Positions 5,958-12,739 of a stretch of 13,489 nucleotides of DNA are shown here, piece after piece (the first letter of the stretch is position 1; each line of letters opens with the position of its first letter). Source of the DNA: an uncultured Collinsella sp. (lineage in GTDB: Bacteria > Actinomycetota > Coriobacteriia > Coriobacteriales > Coriobacteriaceae); assembly GCA_959020035.1 (NCBI GenBank), contig CAUEQX010000042.1:1-13489 (forward strand), in the 5' to 3' direction. Both the position numbers and the translations under genes were made by a program. The notes beneath the pieces were generated by a model that was not told the origin of the DNA, did not search any database, and worked only from the letters and a program-made list of their open reading frames with translations.

Positions 5958-7058
5958 ATGGATTTGCTGATTGATATTCTGCTCGACGCCGGCAAGGACA
6001 CGCTCTCGCTGGCGCCGTTTTTGTTGGTGACGTATCTTGCTCTCGAGACACTTGAGCACGTTGCGGGCGACCGCGTCAACGGCGCTATCAAGCGCGCCGG
6101 CGCTGCGGGTCCCGTGGCTGGCTCGCTGCTGGGCATTGTGCCGCAGTGCGGATTTTCGGCCATGGCAGCAACGCTGTACGCCGGTCGTGTCGTGACCTTG
6201 GGCACGTTGGTGGCGGTGTTCCTTTCGACCTCCGATGAGATGCTGCCGCTGTTGCTCGCCGAGCAGGTGCCCGTGCAGACCATGGCGATGCTTTTGGCTT
6301 CGAAGGCACTGATCGCGCTGGTCACGGGCTTTATCGTGGACGCGGCTATCCGCGGCCTTCGTCGTAATGCCCGCGCGCATGCGGCGATTCGCCGTACCGT
6401 GCTGGGGACCGCTGCCAATCCGGCTCATGTGAACTGCGCGCACGACGACCATACCGGGGGCGACATCATTGATGAAGTGGCCGAGGCGGGCGTGAGCGCC
6501 GACCACATCCACGAGTTGTGCGAGCGCGACCATTGCGGTTGCGATGATGATGAAGATGAACACGAGCGCGACCACGGACACAGCCATGACCACGGTCACG
6601 CAGGCGAGCATGAGCACCACCACGGCCATGGGCACGACCACGGTCACTCCCACGAAGGTGCGCCCGTCCTGTCGATTATCCGCAGCGCGATCTCGCACAC
6701 CGTGCAGGTTTCGGTTTTTATTTTCCTGGTGACGCTGATTCTAGTTGCCGTGCTCGAGACCTTCGGAGAGTCCGCGATCGAGCAGTTCCTGCGTGGCAAC
6801 GAGACGCTCGCCGTCTTGGGCTCGGCACTCGTCGGCCTGATCCCCAACTGCTCGGCCAGCGTGGTCATTACGCAGCTGTACCTGGAGGGCGCGCTACAGC
6901 TGGCGCCGATGCTCGCCGGCACGCTCATTTCCGCCGGCGTGGGCTATCTTGTCCTGTTCCGCACCAACCGCAGCGCTCGTGAAAACGCCGTGTTCCTGGT
7001 CATGATGTACGTCATCGGCGCCGGCTGGGGCCTTATCCTATCCGCCTTCGGCCTCTAA
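5958..7058 (+). CDS. Putative heavy-metal/arsenic efflux membrane protein with His-rich loop
   Basis: A 366-residue inner-membrane protein resembling the putative 10-TM heavy-metal exporter family (ArsP_2; also annotated as arsenic efflux protein or putative manganese transporter). The two membrane halves look like a duplication: GSLLGIVPQCGFSA (55-68) and GSALVGLIPNCSAS (288-301) share a P-x-C motif that probably lines the substrate path. Between them, residues about 161-232 form a hydrophilic loop very rich in His, Asp and Cys (HEHHHGHGHDHGHSH near its end, plus CGC at 193-195), suited to binding Zn(II), Ni(II) or similar ions. Start 5958 has a modest GAAAGG ribosome site 11 bases upstream. 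It is transcribed alone, from the promoter at 5868-5895, and ends at a strong terminator. The substrate is not certain. Confidence 0.82.
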   Translation: MDLLIDILLDAGKDTLSLAPFLLVTYLALETLEHVAGDRVNGAIKRAGAAGPVAGSLLGIVPQCGFSAMAATLYAGRVVTLGTLVAVFLSTSDEMLPLLLAEQVPVQTMAMLLASKALIALVTGFIVDAAIRGLRRNARAHAAIRRTVLGTAANPAHVNCAHDDHTGGDIIDEVAEAGVSADHIHELCERDHCGCDDDEDEHERDHGHSHDHGHAGEHEHHHGHGHDHGHSHEGAPVLSIIRSAISHTVQVSVFIFLVTLILVAVLETFGESAIEQFLRGNETLAVLGSALVGLIPNCSASVVITQLYLEGALQLAPMLAGTLISAGVGYLVLFRTNRSARENAVFLVMMYVIGAGWGLILSAFGL

Positions 7059-7073
7059 GTAGGCCTAAAAAAT

Positions 7074-7142
7074 GGGCTTCAAATAGCCATGCTCGGCGCC
7101 TGCGCAATGCGGCGACGCATGGCATTTTGAAGCCCGTTTTTT
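7074..7142 (+). terminator. Intrinsic terminator of the metal exporter gene
   Basis: The stem GGGCTTCAAA (7074-7083) pairs perfectly with TTTGAAGCCC (7126-7135). It continues after a 2x2 internal loop with GCCATGC (7086-7092) and GCATGGC (7117-7123). Six Ts follow at 7137-7142. It starts 16 bases past the stop codon. Confidence 0.95.
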
Positions 7143-7184
7143 GTTGAGCCATGGATTCCGAGCGCTCACACCGCTCAAAACAAA

Positions 7185-7221
7185 AAGGTAGATTTCCGGG
7201 CATGTCCCGAAAATCTACCTT
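7185..7221 (-). terminator. Intrinsic terminator of the HdeD-YaiI pair
   Basis: An 11-bp perfect stem (7185-7195 with 7211-7221) is extended by CGGG/CCCG (7197-7200, 7206-7209) after one mismatch, with a 5-nt loop. On the minus strand it is followed by a T-rich run (TTTTTGTTTT). It begins 3 bases past the YaiI-family stop codon and lies back to back with the exporter terminator. Confidence 0.94.
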
Positions 7222-7223
7222 GG

Positions 7224-7706
7224 TTAGCGCAGCAGCTCGGTGAGGTTGCGCTTAAAGCGGGCCCGGTCTTCGCTGGTAAATGCCGCCGGACCGCGAGTGC
7301 GACCGCCGGCGCGGCGCACCTTCTTTTCCTCGTGGCGAATAAACAGTTGCATGTCGATGGTCGCCTTATCGTAGACGCGCCCGCGCACGCCGATGGCGGC
7401 GGCATCGCGCCCGAGCACCATGCTCGCCAAGCCAATGTCCTGCGTCACGACTACGTCGCCCGCCTGCAGGCGTTCGACAATGGCAAAGTCGGCGCTGTCG
7501 GCGCCCACGCTCACATCGAGCGTCGTGACCCAAAATCCGCGTCGCGCATGCTCGACGTCGCGCGGATCGTCGCGGCGAATGTGGCGTTCCAGGTTCTGTG
7601 TGCTGTTGCCGGCGATAACGACGGCGACGCCCGCCCGCCGCGCGCAGTCAATTGACTCGTGCGTGACCGGGCAGGCGTCTGCATCAATAAAGAGCGTTCG
7701 CGGCAT
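7224..7706 (-). CDS. YaiI/YqxD family protein (DUF188, UPF0178)
   Basis: A 160-residue cytosolic protein of the DUF188 family, which has a PIN-like fold; its biochemical role is not established. Signature blocks are FIDADACPV (6-14), the acidic stretch GADSADFAIVERL (68-80), VVVTQDIGLASMVLGRDA (85-102) and the C-terminal GRTRGPAAFTSEDRARF (135-151). The conserved acidic residues (D8, D10, D70, D73, D90) are placed as in metal-binding nucleases of this fold, but nuclease activity is inference. Length is normal for the family. The ATG at 7706 directly follows the TAG of the upstream HdeD-like gene with no spacer and only a weak ribosome site, so translation is probably coupled. Confidence 0.93.
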   Translation of the reverse strand: MPRTLFIDADACPVTHESIDCARRAGVAVVIAGNSTQNLERHIRRDDPRDVEHARRGFWVTTLDVSVGADSADFAIVERLQAGDVVVTQDIGLASMVLGRDAAAIGVRGRVYDKATIDMQLFIRHEEKKVRRAGGRTRGPAAFTSEDRARFKRNLTELLR

Positions 7707-8309
7707 CTAGTGCACCAGTTTGCCAAATTGAATAGCGCGAACAATCAGCGTTACGCCAAACACCAGCAGTGCGGCGCCGCTAAAGATGACGAGCATCTTG
7801 GCCGACCACAGCGGATAGATAAACACGAACATGCCGGCGATGATGGAGAGCGCGCCGCTCAGGATGGCGAGGGCACGGTTGGACGAAAGCTCGGACTCCA
7901 GAATGGACATGACACCTTCGACGATCCAGCCAAAGCCGGCCACGATAACCACCATCGTGGTGAGCGTCGCGGTCGAGAAGGCCTGGTTGCGCAGGATTAT
8001 GACGCCGCCCAAGATAATGAGTAGGTTGGAGATGATGCTCGTCACGCGCCAGCCGGTGGGCAGCAGTGGCTCGAAAACAGCGGTAAACAGCCTGATCGCG
8101 GCCGTGATCACAAAGTAGAAGCCCAAGACGGTCGTTAAGAAGACGAGGGACTTGGCGGGCGCAAACAGCAGTGCGATGCCGGCGACGAGCGCCAAGACGC
8201 CCGTGATGGCGTAAATCCAGCGCACGGCCTTGACGGCCTTGCCTGCCATGCTTTTCTCGTCAAATCCAAACTGGCTCGATTTTTGGTCATCATTCTTAAA
8301 GATGCCCAT
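7707..8309 (-). CDS. HdeD/DUF308 family membrane protein
   Basis: A 200-residue integral membrane protein of the HdeD (acid-resistance) / DUF308 family. There are about six hydrophobic segments in three hairpins (roughly 31-50, 54-77, 90-106, 114-134, 146-165 and 170-192), the repeat layout of the family. The N-terminal 28 residues are polar and charged, probably cytosolic. HdeD is tied to acid tolerance in Escherichia coli; the role of most DUF308 proteins is unknown. Start 8309 has a strong AAAGGAG ribosome site. It is first in a two-gene operon with the YaiI-family gene, with the stop and start codons touching. Confidence 0.88.
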   Translation of the reverse strand: MGIFKNDDQKSSQFGFDEKSMAGKAVKAVRWIYAITGVLALVAGIALLFAPAKSLVFLTTVLGFYFVITAAIRLFTAVFEPLLPTGWRVTSIISNLLIILGGVIILRNQAFSTATLTTMVVIVAGFGWIVEGVMSILESELSSNRALAILSGALSIIAGMFVFIYPLWSAKMLVIFSGAALLVFGVTLIVRAIQFGKLVH

Positions 8310-8544
8310 AATGTCTCCTTTCCGTGCGGCGTAAGCCTTGATCGTTACGACCAGTATCGCCTAAAGGCGCTGACGTATGGGTCGGGGAGGGTGAAACGTA
8401 ACCCAAAGGCCCCGAATTGTTTCCGTTGTTCCCCACGTCGCGATTTTCTATTCAACAGGTGTAGAACATTGCAGCCCTGTTCGTTATTGCCTACGTTTTA
8501 GGTTAGATTTTCCTAAGAACAATTGCCCGAAATTGGGGGTCCCT

Positions 8545-9216
8545 ATGAACGAAACAGTTCCCGCGGCGCCGTCTAGCGCGGAGTCGATGGCAAAGCAAGG
8601 TTGCGAAAAGCTCGGCCTGGACACGTTTGACGCGCTGGTCCGCCGCGCCCGTACGTGCCGTCGCTTTGACGAGTCCATGCGCGTGCCGCGCGAGTTTTTG
8701 CTCGAGCTGGCGGAACTGGCGCACCTGGCTCCCTGCGGCGCCAATGCTCAGCGTCTGCGTTTTCATGTGGTAAGCGGTTCCGAGGACTGCGCTCGCGTGT
8801 TTGACGAGCTTGCATGGGCCGGCGCGCTTAAGGACTGGTCGGGTCCTGCCGAGGGCGAGCGCCCGACCGGCTACATCGCGATTCTTGCCGAGCGCGCCGT
8901 TCCGGGCAAGCCCGCCGCTCCTATTACCGAGGTCGACACGGGCATTGCCGCGCAGACGATGATGCTCGCCGCCCGCAGCGCCACGCCCGAGGTGGCTGCC
9001 TGCATGTTCAAGGCCTTTACGCCCCACGCGATCGATGCCATGGGGCTCGATAGCGACAAGTATGAGCTCAAGCTGATCATGGCGTTTGGCGTTCTGGCCG
9101 AGACGCAGGTGATTGATGCGATCGATTCCAACCCCGACGGCTCAATTAATTACTGGCGCGACGAGGCGCAGGTGCACCACGTACCCAAGCGCCCGCTTGC
9201 CGACGTACTGGTGTAG
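8545..9216 (+). CDS. Nitroreductase-family flavoprotein
   Basis: A 223-residue cytosolic oxidoreductase, likely FMN-dependent and NAD(P)H-using. The phosphate-binding block is RRARTCRRFDE (33-43). The conserved APxGxNxQ loop appears as APCGANAQRLRF (62-73), with a Cys in place of the usual Ser and Leu in place of the usual Pro. A helix follows with DTGIAAQTMMLAA (131-143), and the C-terminal block ends with HHVPKRPLADVLV. I chose the ATG at 8545; a TTG four codons earlier is also in frame, but the only ribosome-like sequence (GGGGG, 8535-8539) lies between the two. The natural substrate cannot be told. Expression from its own promoter in the 235-base divergent gap is likely, but no clear box pair is visible. 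Confidence 0.88.
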   Translation: MNETVPAAPSSAESMAKQGCEKLGLDTFDALVRRARTCRRFDESMRVPREFLLELAELAHLAPCGANAQRLRFHVVSGSEDCARVFDELAWAGALKDWSGPAEGERPTGYIAILAERAVPGKPAAPITEVDTGIAAQTMMLAARSATPEVAACMFKAFTPHAIDAMGLDSDKYELKLIMAFGVLAETQVIDAIDSNPDGSINYWRDEAQVHHVPKRPLADVLV

Positions 9217-9248
9217 CTGAGCGTCACCGCGGTGTGATCCGGCGGTAA

Positions 9249-9283
9249 ACCACCACAAAGGTACCTGTCCCCTTTGCGGTGGT
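9249..9283. repeat. REP-like palindrome
   Basis: ACCACCACAAAGG (9249-9261) pairs with CCTTTGCGGTGGT (9271-9283), with one A-C mismatch in 13 and a 9-base loop (TACCTGTCC). It lies between the nitroreductase stop and the first phosphatase start. There is no T-tract. The layout resembles small dispersed palindromes (REP type) found between genes in many bacteria; whether it recurs in this genome cannot be seen here. Confidence 0.7.
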
Positions 9284-9298
9284 GCGAGGGGAGGACGT

Positions 9299-9841
9299 GT
9301 GGCAGATTTGTATTTGGTGCGGCATGGGCAGACTGAGCTCAATGTGCAGAACATTTTGCAGGGTGGGCACGATTCGCCGCTTACGGCGCGCGGGCGCGAG
9401 CAGGCGCTGGCGACGCGCGCGGCGTTTGAGGCGCGTGGCGTGACCTTTGACCGTGTGTATTCCTCGCCGTTGGGCCGGGCGCGGCATACGGCTGAGCTAA
9501 TTGCTGGTGAGGGCCGCTCGATAGAGCTGGTCGATGACCTGCGCGAGTGGCATTTGGGCTCGCTGGAGGGTACATCAAATCGCGAGATGCCGCCGCAGCC
9601 CTGGGGCGATTATCCGGTGGCCTTTGGTGGCGAGTCTGAAGGCGAGCTCCAGTCGCGCATGGTCGCGGCGCTGTCCCACATCATGGCCAGGCCGCAGCAC
9701 GACTGTGTGCTGGCAGTCTCCCACGGCTCTTCCTGCCAGGAGTTTCTTGAGTATGTGACTGGCGGGGGAGAGCTACCCGACAACGGTGCCGTGCTTCATT
9801 TTGGCTATTGCGACGGTGCGTTTTCGCTCCTTGATTGGTGA
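9299..9841 (+). CDS. Histidine phosphatase family protein (first of a tandem pair)
   Basis: A 180-residue cytosolic phosphatase of the phosphoglycerate-mutase-like superfamily. Catalytic residues are R8 and H9 in LVRHGQT, R60 in SSPLGRARHT, the probable acid E83 in LREWHLGSLEG and H142 in AVSHGSS. The small size and lack of mutase insertions suggest a phosphatase (CobC, SixA or broad sugar-phosphate type) rather than a glycolytic mutase; the substrate is unknown. The start is GTG at 9299 with an AGGGGAGG ribosome site; no in-frame ATG fits. It is followed after 17 bases by a paralogue with the same motifs, so the two are probably co-transcribed. Confidence 0.9.
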   Translation: MADLYLVRHGQTELNVQNILQGGHDSPLTARGREQALATRAAFEARGVTFDRVYSSPLGRARHTAELIAGEGRSIELVDDLREWHLGSLEGTSNREMPPQPWGDYPVAFGGESEGELQSRMVAALSHIMARPQHDCVLAVSHGSSCQEFLEYVTGGGELPDNGAVLHFGYCDGAFSLLDW

Positions 9842-9858
9842 CGAACGAAAGGACCCCT

Positions 9859-10494
9859 ATGAATAAAGACCTGTATCTGGTTCGTCATGGGCAGACAATA
9901 TTCAACCTTAAGCGCATTATTCAGGGTTGGAGTGACTCGCCGCTCACGCAGCTGGGATGCGACCAGGCGGCACGTGCCGGCATGTTCTTACGTGCGCGCG
10001 GCATTGAACCCGATCATGCCTACACCTCCACACTTCATCGCACCGAGCAGACTATCGCCAACCTGTGGCCGGGCTTGGCGTACGAGCGCCTGGACGGTCT
10101 GCGTGAGTGGTTCTTTGGCGACTTTGAGGCCGAGCGCGTGATGCTTATGCCCGAGCGGCCGTGGCGAGATTTCTATCGTCAGTTTGGCGGCGAGGGCCAG
10201 ATGCAGGTGCGCGAGCGCATGGCGGCGACGATAACCGATCTTATGCGACGTCCGGACCACGAGTGCGTGCTCGCGGTGAGCCACGGCTCGGCTATCAAGG
10301 AGTTTTTGGACCACGTGCGGGGCGCGGCGGCCGACGAGCGCGAACGCGTGCCGGGCAACTGCTCAGTGCTGCAGTTTGCGTTTGACGATGCGGCCGATAC
10401 GTTTGAACTGGTCGAAGTCTTTACGCAGGAAGACTACGCGCGCGAGCTGGGGCTTGAACCGCTCGTGGCTACTGCGGGTCCGCAGCGCGGATAA
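9859..10494 (+). CDS. Histidine phosphatase family protein (second of a tandem pair)
   Basis: A 211-residue paralogue of the upstream protein, which it matches in layout: LYLVRHGQT with R9 and H10, DSPLT, R61 in STLHRTEQT, LREWFFGDFE with E83, and H142 in AVSHGSA. Residues E83 and H142 fall at identical numbers in both proteins. It is longer at the C-terminus by about 30 residues. I chose the ATG at 9859, which has GAAAGGA five bases upstream, over a GTG eight codons earlier. It is probably co-transcribed with the first gene and ends before a strong two-way terminator. The substrate is unknown; local duplication followed by divergence is likely. Confidence 0.9.
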   Translation: MNKDLYLVRHGQTIFNLKRIIQGWSDSPLTQLGCDQAARAGMFLRARGIEPDHAYTSTLHRTEQTIANLWPGLAYERLDGLREWFFGDFEAERVMLMPERPWRDFYRQFGGEGQMQVRERMAATITDLMRRPDHECVLAVSHGSAIKEFLDHVRGAAADERERVPGNCSVLQFAFDDAADTFELVEVFTQEDYARELGLEPLVATAGPQRG

Positions 10495-10541
10495 CGCGAG
10501 CGCGGCGGCACGGGTCGTCGGCATAACTTCTCGACGCAAAA

Positions 10542-10578
10542 GGGGCGGAGATGCATGTACCTGCTGCATCTCCGCCCC
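10542..10578. terminator. Bidirectional terminator between convergent genes
   Basis: A perfect 14-bp stem (10542-10555 with 10565-10578) with a 9-base loop. On the minus strand it is followed directly by TTTT; on the plus strand by CTGTTTGTT, a weaker T-rich run. It can end both the phosphatase pair and the DUF1015-like gene. Confidence 0.9.
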
Positions 10579-10623
10579 CTGTTTGTTGGGCTGCCGATTT
10601 TTGTGCTGGACGGTCTGGTCTTG

Positions 10624-11304
10624 CTAGAACCGCGCGACCTGGTGCGTGAGCAGACCCGTCGGAACCTGCGCCGCGCCGCCGCTGACCTGCGCGGCGGGGA
10701 AGAGCGCAGCTACGGCAAAGTTGAACGGCTCTTTGCCCGTGTAGGTGCCGGCGGCACGTGCATCGTCGGCCAGGAGCTGTGATGCCTCGACTAGTGCGAC
10801 AGCGTAGGCAGGGTCGTCGGCCAGTGCCGGCTCCGGCGCCTGGTCGAGCATGGCGCGGATGGCCCCGACGGCGTCCTCGCGCTTGACCTCCCACACGCGG
10901 TGCGTAATGCCGGCGGGGTCGGTGACGGCATAGAGTGAAGCGCCCTCTTTTGCGGCGCCGAGGATGATATCCATGACGGGAGAGGCTTCGTAGACAAGCG
11001 TTACGGGACGGGGCTGTACCTTGAGGTCGGCGATTGCGCGCGCAGCGGCGGTCGTATCGGCGGCAACCGCGTCGCCGCCCGCCAGCGCACCAACCGGGCA
11101 GATCGCCACGACACCCGTCACACGTCCCGGCTCGCCCGAGCATTCGTACACGTAATACGCCGCACCCGGGTCCTTGAGCATCAGACCATCGGCAATGGCT
11201 CCGCGCAGAGCATCGTTGCCGCTCAGGATGCTGCCCATTGCGGGCAGCGCCTCGAGCACGCGGTCCTGAGCCGGGCGGATGCAGGGAAACGGAAGTGCTT
11301 TCAT
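10624..11304 (-). CDS. Short, divergent DUF1015-like protein
   Basis: A 226-residue protein that I link to DUF1015 by its order of blocks: PFPCIRP at the N-terminus (5-11), YYVYEC (50-55) followed by GVVAICPVGAL, HRVWEV (135-140), a region where family members carry an ADGHHR-like motif but this one reads ALADDPAYAVAL (160-171), and FNFAVAALFPAAQ (194-206). DUF1015 proteins are usually about 400 residues; this one is roughly half as long and lacks the paired histidines, so it may be a derived or degenerate member. The function of the family is not established; it often sits beside serine-biosynthesis genes, and serA lies one gene upstream here. Start 11304 has AGGA eight bases upstream. It follows the M20 gene after 39 bases and is probably co-transcribed. 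Confidence 0.65.
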   Translation of the reverse strand: MKALPFPCIRPAQDRVLEALPAMGSILSGNDALRGAIADGLMLKDPGAAYYVYECSGEPGRVTGVVAICPVGALAGGDAVAADTTAAARAIADLKVQPRPVTLVYEASPVMDIILGAAKEGASLYAVTDPAGITHRVWEVKREDAVGAIRAMLDQAPEPALADDPAYAVALVEASQLLADDARAAGTYTGKEPFNFAVAALFPAAQVSGGAAQVPTGLLTHQVARF

Positions 11305-11343
11305 GGGCGGTCCTAACGCACGAGTCGGTTTGTTCGCGGCTTA

Positions 11344-12564
11344 TTATGCCCCAACTTGGCCGCTCGCGTCCCAGAGCACGTTATCGGCGAGCGCGATTAG
11401 CACCTGCTGACAACGAACGATATCGGCGTGGGGCACATATTCGTTGGGCTTGTGCGCGAGCGCGAGCGACCCGGGACCGTAGCTCATGCAATTGCGGTTG
11501 TCTGTCTTGCCGGCAATGACGGCGGTGTCGGTGTAGCCGGTAAAGAAGCCGACGGTCGTGTCCGCGTCCGTCACGTCATCGGCGGCACGCTTGAGCGCTG
11601 CTAGAAGGGGAGAGTTCGGGTCGCGCTCGATGGCGGGGCGGTCGCCCGTCACGGTGTAGCTGCCATGGCAACCGGGAACGGCGGCTTCGGCGCCGGCGAT
11701 GGCCTGCTCTACCATGCGCGTCGCGGCGGCCGTATCGGTCGGCGGGGTCAGTCGCATGTCGACCCAGGCTTTGGCGCGGTCGGGTACGACGTAGGGGCGA
11801 TATCCGCCCTCGATTTGGCCAAACGTGATGGTCGAAGGCCCCAGCTCATCGTGCGCGGGCAGCGCCACAAACGCGCGACGGAGCGAACACACGACCTCGG
11901 CCATGGCGGCGACGGCATCCGCGCCCTTCCAAGGCTGGCTCGCATGCGCCGTGACGCCGGTCATCTCGATCTCGAACCACGTGCGACCCTTGTGCGCCAC
12001 CTGGATCTGTCCGTCGGTGGGCTCGGTGTCCAGCACCCATTCACGCGAGCCGACCCAGCCAGCATCGATGGCTGCCTCTGAGCCGCGCATAAAATCTTCC
12101 TCGTCGACCGAGCAGATGAGCGAAAAGCCGCGGCGGGGCAGCGCGCCATCCGCCGCCACGCGCTCGAGCGTATGGACCAGTGCGGCAATGGCGCAGGCCA
12201 GGCCACTCTTCATGTCGCAGGCACCGCGGCCGTAGAGCTTGTCGTTACGCACAACCGCTCCGAGTGGCGGCGTGTTTGCGTCCCAGCCATCGCCCAAGGT
12301 AACGGTATCCATGTGGCAGATATAGACCAGCCGCGCCTCGTCGCTCAAACCGGGCACGGTGACCATGAGATTGCGGCGTCCGGTCAGCACCTCGAGTTCC
12401 TCAACCTGCACGGCATGGAGCACCGGATGGCTCAACCGCCCCAGTTGAGCTTCAACCAACGCTTTGATATAGCGTTCAATCTCGCCCTCATACGCACCTG
12501 GGTCGGAACTGTCGATCCGCACGAGTCCTTGCGTAAGCCGCCAAGCAAAATCTGTATCAACCAT
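11344..12564 (-). CDS. M20-family metallopeptidase (ArgE/DapE type)
   Basis: A 406-residue cytosolic zinc hydrolase of the M20 family. The metal ligands and catalytic residues are visible: H84 and D86 in CHMDTV, D117 in GRGACDMK, E155 and E156 in CSVDEED (catalytic base and ligand), the 178-LDTEPT block with D179/E181, and H371 in AHKPNEYV. The inserted dimerisation domain begins near 190 and contains VTAHAS with H207. The substrate (acetylated amino acid, dipeptide or succinyl compound) cannot be fixed by sequence. I chose the ATG at 12564 with a GAGG ribosome site; the frame is open another 40 codons upstream into the serA terminator, which rules out the longer form. It is the first gene after that terminator, so it needs its own promoter; a CATAC/GTATG inverted repeat (12591-12605) lies just upstream. 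Confidence 0.92.
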   Translation of the reverse strand: MVDTDFAWRLTQGLVRIDSSDPGAYEGEIERYIKALVEAQLGRLSHPVLHAVQVEELEVLTGRRNLMVTVPGLSDEARLVYICHMDTVTLGDGWDANTPPLGAVVRNDKLYGRGACDMKSGLACAIAALVHTLERVAADGALPRRGFSLICSVDEEDFMRGSEAAIDAGWVGSREWVLDTEPTDGQIQVAHKGRTWFEIEMTGVTAHASQPWKGADAVAAMAEVVCSLRRAFVALPAHDELGPSTITFGQIEGGYRPYVVPDRAKAWVDMRLTPPTDTAAATRMVEQAIAGAEAAVPGCHGSYTVTGDRPAIERDPNSPLLAALKRAADDVTDADTTVGFFTGYTDTAVIAGKTDNRNCMSYGPGSLALAHKPNEYVPHADIVRCQQVLIALADNVLWDASGQVGA

Positions 12565-12590
12565 AGGCACCTCACAGATAGTTAGGTCAA

Positions 12591-12605
12591 CATACAGATT
12601 GTATG
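12591..12605 (-). promoter_or_regulatory. Small inverted repeat upstream of the M20 gene
   Basis: CATAC and GTATG flank a 5-base centre, 26 bases upstream of the M20 start codon. It could be an operator. No convincing promoter boxes can be fixed around it, although TACAAT occurs on the minus strand within the site. Confidence 0.3.
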
Positions 12606-12648
12606 CCAAGAAGCGGCTCGGTGCATTTAATGGAGCGCTCACAAAAAC

Positions 12649-12676
12649 GGGGCGCCTCTCGTGCGAAAGGCGCCCC
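12649..12676 (-). terminator. Intrinsic terminator of serA
   Basis: A 9-bp perfect GC-rich stem (GGGGCGCCT at 12649-12657 with AGGCGCCCC at 12668-12676) and a 10-base loop. On the minus strand it is followed by GTTTTTG, which gives termination of serA transcripts. Confidence 0.93.
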
Positions 12677-12694
12677 GCGGGCATTCAATGTCAG

Positions 12695-12727
12695 TGACGG
12701 GCAGGCCACATGGGGAACTGCCCGTCA
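12695..12727 (-). repeat. Second hairpin in the serA 3' region
   Basis: TGACGGGCAG (12695-12704) pairs perfectly with CTGCCCGTCA (12718-12727) around a 13-base loop. It lies 12 bases past the serA stop codon and precedes the terminator hairpin. It has no T-tract of its own, so it may protect the 3' end or assist termination. Confidence 0.75.
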
Positions 12728-12739
12728 GATCAGCCGCCG

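Noticed and set aside
6530..6660. Short repeats of the cacgaccacggtcac type, possible CRISPR or tandem array
   Set aside because: They are codons of the His-rich loop in an intact reading frame, with irregular spacing and no spacers.
12565..12684. 40-codon extension of the M20 gene
   Set aside because: It would run through the serA terminator; the ATG at 12564 has a ribosome site and gives the family's normal N-terminus.
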